Part shown: in pieces, positions 63,501 to 64,000 of the stretch
Layout of the letters: every line of letters begins with the position of its first letter
Position numbering within the stretch: the first letter of the stretch is position 1
Assembly: GCF_021347895.1 (NCBI RefSeq)
Contig: NC_067127.1
Location: 15,286,984-15,350,983, forward strand
Direction of reading: 5' to 3'
Length of the DNA stretch: 64,000 nt
Origin: Acanthochromis polyacanthus
Taxonomy: Eukaryota > Chordata > Actinopteri > Pomacentridae
Translations under genes and position numbers: made by a program
The notes under the pieces: model-generated
The model's input: the letters and a program-made list of their open reading frames with translations, nothing else
What the model was told of the DNA's origin: nothing
The model's database searches: none

Positions 63501-64000
63501 CTCAAGTTCAGCAGCAGACTCTGTAGCATCGTTTCTATCCACCCGGTATGAATAAAGTTCATCTGTGTTAACAATGACGTCACTGTACTCCGGATCCTGT
63601 GCTGAAGACGTTTGGGTCATTTCCCTGCTCTTATTCCCATCCACCCCTCTGGAGACGTCGATGCTGTCACCATCACCATCTGTCTGCTCAGGAAGAAATA
63701 TATCACAGTCAGTAATGAACTCCAAGTGACTCAACATTGGGCCAGGAGGTTGCAGCACAAAAGTAGGATTACTGGCACGTTGTCCAACAACAGGACTCGA
63801 CGGGAAAGAGGCTGTCGCTTCTGAAGTCACTGATTCATCCTTAGTCAGATCAGCAGAGTCAGTTGTGGCATTAGGCCGATCACTAGCCTTTATGAGATCT
63901 GTGTTAGCAAGTCCACTGAGAGGTGTTTCAACTAATTGGGTGGGAGTCTGATAACTGGGATCACTTGCTGTCGTCTGAAGAGAGGCTGCACAGGTCAAGG
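30778..64000 (-). CDS. tacc2: tacc2: transforming acidic coiled-coil protein 2 (5' end beyond window)
   Basis: Spliced minus-strand gene for a TACC-family adaptor. TACC proteins sit at centrosomes and microtubules, and their C-terminal coiled coil binds partners such as XMAP215/ch-TOG and Aurora-A-linked factors (family knowledge). Exons right to left: 64000+-61234, 60527-59904, 55754-55464, 43440-43334, 42883-41449, 39876-39819, 39721-39514, 39136-39087, 38940-38831, 38573-38420, 38015-37869, 37512-37420, 34529-34383, 34289-34213, 33122-33079, 31741-31581, 31458-31352, 31052-30932, 30843-30778. Every junction has GT/AG sites and matching phase. A short form starts at 44321 and totals 1,091 residues. 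Identification as TACC2 rather than TACC1 or TACC3 rests on the SDP-type repeats, the [11 protein letters not shown] and FAQKLQ segments absent from TACC1, and the ending [10 protein letters not shown]. The giant acidic 5' exon also fits the long TACC2 isoform. Confidence 0.92.
30932..31052 (-). CDS. tacc2: tacc2 exon, TACC coiled coil
   Basis: Acceptor ttctccag, donor gtcagcag; residues 1031-1070. [20 protein letters not shown] to SLERTLEQK. Confidence 0.95.
31352..31458 (-). CDS. tacc2: tacc2 exon, TACC coiled coil
   Basis: Acceptor cgctcag, donor gtgagtct; residues 995-1029. [20 protein letters not shown] and [13 protein letters not shown]. Confidence 0.95.
31581..31741 (-). CDS. tacc2: tacc2 exon, TACC coiled coil
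   Basis: Acceptor tccaccag, donor gtaacacac; residues 942-994. Contains [19 protein letters not shown] and [16 protein letters not shown], invariant TACC motifs. Confidence 0.95.
31742..33078 (-). other. tacc2: tacc2 intron holding the microexon
   Basis: Contains the 9-base candidate exon and a 147-codon plus-strand frame (32421-32864) that I treat as chance. Confidence 0.5.
32475..32483 (-). CDS. tacc2: Candidate 9-base tacc2 microexon
   Basis: On the minus strand: ccctgacag, then GCATGCCAG, then gtgagtaa, a near-consensus donor. Splicing between the flanking exons (1-base overhang G on the left, AG on the right) gives Gly-Met-Pro in frame: QMI-GMP-EDDQ instead of QMI-EDDQ. It lies in the intron between the exons at 33079 and 31741. 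The branch and pyrimidine tract are weak. It would be alternatively spliced, since skipping restores the canonical sequence. Confidence 0.45.
33079..33122 (-). CDS. tacc2: tacc2 exon, TACC coiled coil ([13 protein letters not shown])
   Basis: A 44-base exon, acceptor attcatag, donor gtgagtta; residues 927-940. This is the most conserved piece of the TACC domain. Confidence 0.95.
34213..34289 (-). CDS. tacc2: tacc2 exon, TACC coiled coil
   Basis: Acceptor cctcctcag, donor gtaagaag; residues 901-925. [20 protein letters not shown] is a signature TACC-domain segment. Confidence 0.94.
34383..34529 (-). CDS. tacc2: tacc2 exon, start of TACC domain
   Basis: Donor gtgccctaa; acceptor is a tandem AAGCAG, so the exon begins at 34529 (HRDAASS) or 34532 (with an extra Gln). 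Residues 852-900. Ends [12 protein letters not shown], the usual entry into the TACC coiled coil. SKNSLYARN parallels the human SKTALYSR. Confidence 0.9.
36234..36554. mobile_element. MITE, Tc1/mariner type, in a tacc2 intron
   Basis: 321 bp bounded by TA on both sides (36232-36233 and 36555-36556). The ends read cagtgcag and ctgcactg, exact inverted copies. Further inverted similarity continues inward (tgtactccagcact against tgctggagtactgagt). No open frame for a transposase. I recall the inner gtatttggac and ggctctgtactccagca text as a common fish repeat. Confidence 0.82.
36604..36663 (-). other. tacc2: Possible cassette exon of tacc2 (unconfirmed)
   Basis: 60 bases with acceptor cattttacag and donor gtaagacg, open in the right frame: [11 protein letters not shown] then NINGSPLFK. 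Phase 0 at both ends, as are the neighbouring exons, so inclusion would add 20 residues without frameshift. No family match is recalled, so it may be chance. Confidence 0.25.
37420..37512 (-). CDS. tacc2: tacc2 exon ([14 protein letters not shown])
   Basis: Acceptor ggccaag, donor gtactgcg; residues 821-851. The frame continues as [17 protein letters not shown]. An internal GT after EALQ (gtagcc) could shorten it by 17 codons in frame. Confidence 0.82.
37869..38015 (-). CDS. tacc2: tacc2 exon ([15 protein letters not shown])
   Basis: Acceptor tttgtag, donor gtgtgttg; residues 772-820. [20 protein letters not shown] and FAQKLQ are TACC2 hallmarks. Confidence 0.92.
38420..38573 (-). CDS. tacc2: tacc2 exon ([12 protein letters not shown])
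   Basis: Acceptor tctatgcag, donor gtgagcc; residues 721-771. Begins SFEEMEAQ, as expected after the SSPC segment; the rest is Pro/Ser/Glu-rich and less conserved. Confidence 0.9.
38831..38940 (-). CDS. tacc2: tacc2 exon ([14 protein letters not shown])
   Basis: Acceptor tcttgtag, donor gtaaagta; residues 684-719. [10 protein letters not shown] and SEPSSPC match the order of conserved TACC2 motifs. A 132-codon plus-strand frame over it is only a shadow. Confidence 0.9.
39087..39136 (-). CDS. tacc2: tacc2 exon ([16 protein letters not shown])
   Basis: A 50-base exon, acceptor gtctcag, donor gtgagt; residues 668-683. [12 protein letters not shown] is a TACC2 landmark. Confidence 0.9.
39514..39721 (-). 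CDS. tacc2: tacc2 exon ([10 protein letters not shown] to NSLPQEAP)
   Basis: Acceptor gtgttgcag, donor gtgagacat; residues 598-666. Contains [16 protein letters not shown] and [16 protein letters not shown], both conserved TACC2 landmarks. Confidence 0.92.
39819..39876 (-). CDS. tacc2: tacc2 exon ([13 protein letters not shown])
   Basis: Acceptor tttctcag, donor gtatgtat; residues 579-597. Basic [13 protein letters not shown] is typical of TACC2. Confidence 0.92.
39877..41448 (-). other. tacc2: tacc2 intron, simple repeat
   Basis: Mostly unremarkable; contains the pentanucleotide run at 40830-40856 and a CTCF-like site lookalike at 40705-40720. Confidence 0.5.
40830..40856. repeat. (TAGAA)n microsatellite
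   Basis: About five tandem tagaa units. Confidence 0.9.
41449..42883 (-). CDS. tacc2: tacc2 central exon with SDP-type repeats
   Basis: 1,435 bases; residues 101-577 of the short form. Acceptor ctttgcag, donor gtaagttga. Contains [19 protein letters not shown], a basic stretch ([17 protein letters not shown], residues 425-441) that could act as a nuclear signal, RLEFDYSEE, and three Ser-Asp-Pro type repeats: 325-349 ([14 protein letters not shown]), 477-502 ([16 protein letters not shown]) and 509-533 ([15 protein letters not shown]). Each repeat ends in ANSP. It ends in a KKKKTPIKS basic tail. Predicted mostly disordered. Confidence 0.93.
41583..41657 (-). repeat. tacc2: SDP-type protein repeat 3 (in tacc2)
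   Basis: Encodes [20 protein letters not shown] and on to MANSP. Confidence 0.88.
41676..41753 (-). repeat. tacc2: SDP-type protein repeat 2 (in tacc2)
   Basis: Encodes [20 protein letters not shown] and on to IANSP. Confidence 0.88.
42135..42209 (-). repeat. tacc2: SDP-type protein repeat 1 (in tacc2)
   Basis: Encodes [18 protein letters not shown] and on to IANSP. Same plan as the other two repeats: aromatic-x-(W/F)-(D/E)-P, then NPF, then ANSP. Confidence 0.85.
43220..43235 (+). promoter_or_regulatory. CTCF-like motif near short-isoform start
   Basis: ccactagatggtgcag differs at one core position from the vertebrate CTCF core (CCASYAGRKGGCRS). It lies in the intron between the central exon and the exon at 43334, about 1.1 kb from the alternative start. 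Occupancy unknown. Confidence 0.3.
43334..43440 (-). CDS. tacc2: tacc2 shared exon ([12 protein letters not shown])
   Basis: Acceptor ttgttacag, donor gtacaacaag; residues 65-99 of the short form. [18 protein letters not shown] is a strongly conserved TACC1/TACC2 segment. Both the long-form proline-rich exon and the alternative first exon splice into it. Confidence 0.92.
44131..44321 (-). CDS. tacc2: tacc2 alternative first exon (short isoform start)
   Basis: Start codon at 44321 in a good context (gcagccATGG). Encodes 63 codons plus AG, then donor gtgagacag. The N-terminus [20 protein letters not shown] resembles the start of human TACC1 (MAFSPWQILSPVQWAKW, from memory), which supports a real first exon. 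The 2-base overhang fits the shared exon at 43440 exactly, giving VRQ-R-SSDSDG. The short protein is 1,091 residues. It has no acceptor-linked upstream exon, so it needs its own promoter. Confidence 0.85.
44322..44850 (-). promoter_or_regulatory. tacc2: Putative internal promoter and 5' leader of short tacc2
   Basis: Lies just upstream of the alternative start codon. It must hold the leader, and probably the promoter, if that exon is a true first exon. No TATA box is obvious; the + strand has a strong pyrimidine tract at 44636-44706. Extent is approximate. Confidence 0.35.
44851..55463 (-). other. tacc2: tacc2 long intron / region between long-form and short-form starts
   Basis: About 10.6 kb with no exon I can prove. 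GC-richer patch at 48950-49560 could hold another non-coding first exon: on the minus strand a TATA-like tttttaaagg near 49515-49530 is followed by a leader-like stretch and a possible donor cctaaa/gtgagg near 49210. The rest has no recognised feature. Confidence 0.4.
53453..53466 (-). promoter_or_regulatory. CTCF-like motif in long tacc2 intron
   Basis: Minus strand ccagcagagggtgg, one mismatch from the core consensus. Motif only. Confidence 0.25.
55464..55754 (-). CDS. tacc2: tacc2 exon, proline-rich
   Basis: Acceptor cccctgcag; donor after ATAAG at gtatgaac. 291 bases give [10 protein letters not shown] to PAPCPVPI. The 2-base overhang AG joins the G of the exon at 43440 to give Arg-Ser-Ser-Asp. 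The donor choice is set by phase: a second GT about 50 bases further (TTCAAG/gtaaag) would break frame with the known next exon. Many PP, PSLPPP and PPAPP motifs could bind SH3 or WW domains (inference). Confidence 0.8.
55755..59903 (-). other. tacc2: tacc2 intron with (CA)n microsatellite
   Basis: No exon supported. Frames at 58324-58914 and 55950-56219 on the minus strand lack phase-consistent splice sites. Confidence 0.45.
57449..57541. repeat. (TC)n(CA)n compound microsatellite
   Basis: A short tc run followed by about 78 bases of uninterrupted ca repeats, inside a tacc2 intron. Confidence 0.95.
59904..60527 (-). CDS. tacc2: tacc2 exon, E/P/K-rich repeats
   Basis: Acceptor tttttttccag and donor gtaagtgcc; 1 + 207 codons + 2 bases, phase-matched to both neighbours. 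The sequence is a degenerate low-complexity array of Pro-Glu-Pro and Lys-Lys units ([20 protein letters not shown]), strongly acidic, with no known fold. Likely a flexible linker segment specific to the long isoform. Confidence 0.82.
60528..61233 (-). other. tacc2: tacc2 intron, nothing else seen
   Basis: Contains a poly-A run near 60965 and no exon-like segment. Confidence 0.5.
61234..64000 (-). CDS. tacc2: tacc2 giant acidic exon (runs off right edge)
   Basis: 921 complete codons open to the window edge, ending VNTVDAS then AG before gtaaacacg. The protein is rich in Ser, Thr, Glu and Asp with scattered Pro, predicted disordered, with no recognised domain or membrane segment. A short glutamine run (QQQEQQQQ, about 62704-62730) lies inside. 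Its place matches the very large 5' exon of the long TACC2 isoform. The first codon seen is not a start: the frame is still open at 64000. The internal ATG that begins this protein must lie outside the window. Confidence 0.85.

Overview
This window is teleost fish nuclear DNA. The evidence is spliced vertebrate genes with long introns, a vertebrate TACC-family gene, and interspersed repeats of types I recognise as abundant in teleosts (probably a percomorph, by inference). There is no bacterial or viral gene content and no CRISPR array. I see no sign of a wholly new molecular system. The most interesting points are details of gene architecture.

Layout. Bases 1-24,000 are a gene-poor desert. 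It holds a few old repeats (a two-copy family at 967-1728 and 15,342-16,065, a degenerate non-autonomous DNA element at 7,975-8,450, and a tRNA-headed SINE at 14,548-14,797), microsatellites, and a few AT-rich homeodomain-motif patches that could be enhancers. Bases 25,024-28,206 hold a complete three-exon minus-strand gene for a small Ly6/uPAR (three-finger) GPI-anchored protein of 123 residues. About 2.6 kb further right, 30,778 to beyond 64,000, is the 3' and central part of a minus-strand gene that I identify as tacc2 (transforming acidic coiled-coil protein 2). It is a centrosome and microtubule adaptor defined by a C-terminal coiled-coil TACC domain.

I rebuilt tacc2 exon by exon from splice sites and codon phase. 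Nineteen constitutive-looking coding exons plus an alternative first exon join with fully consistent phases. The short form starts in its own first exon (44,131-44,321; N-terminus [20 protein letters not shown]) and runs to the stop at 30,778: 3,276 coding bases, 1,091 residues. The long form instead enters from a giant acidic exon that runs off the right edge (61,234 to 64,000+), then an E/P/K-rich exon (59,904-60,527) and a proline-rich exon (55,464-55,754), before joining the shared exons at 43,440. At least 2,254 residues of the long form lie in the window. A 9-base in-frame candidate microexon (32,475-32,483) lies inside the TACC coiled-coil region. A 321-bp Tc1/mariner-type MITE with TA duplications and a possible cassette exon lie in the 34.5-37.4 kb intron.

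The two genes are on the same strand and have no evident functional link: one is a predicted cell-surface protein, the other a cytoplasmic/centrosomal scaffold. All splice models come from reading the sequence; no transcript or homology search was available. Family comparisons to human TACC1/TACC2 are from memory.
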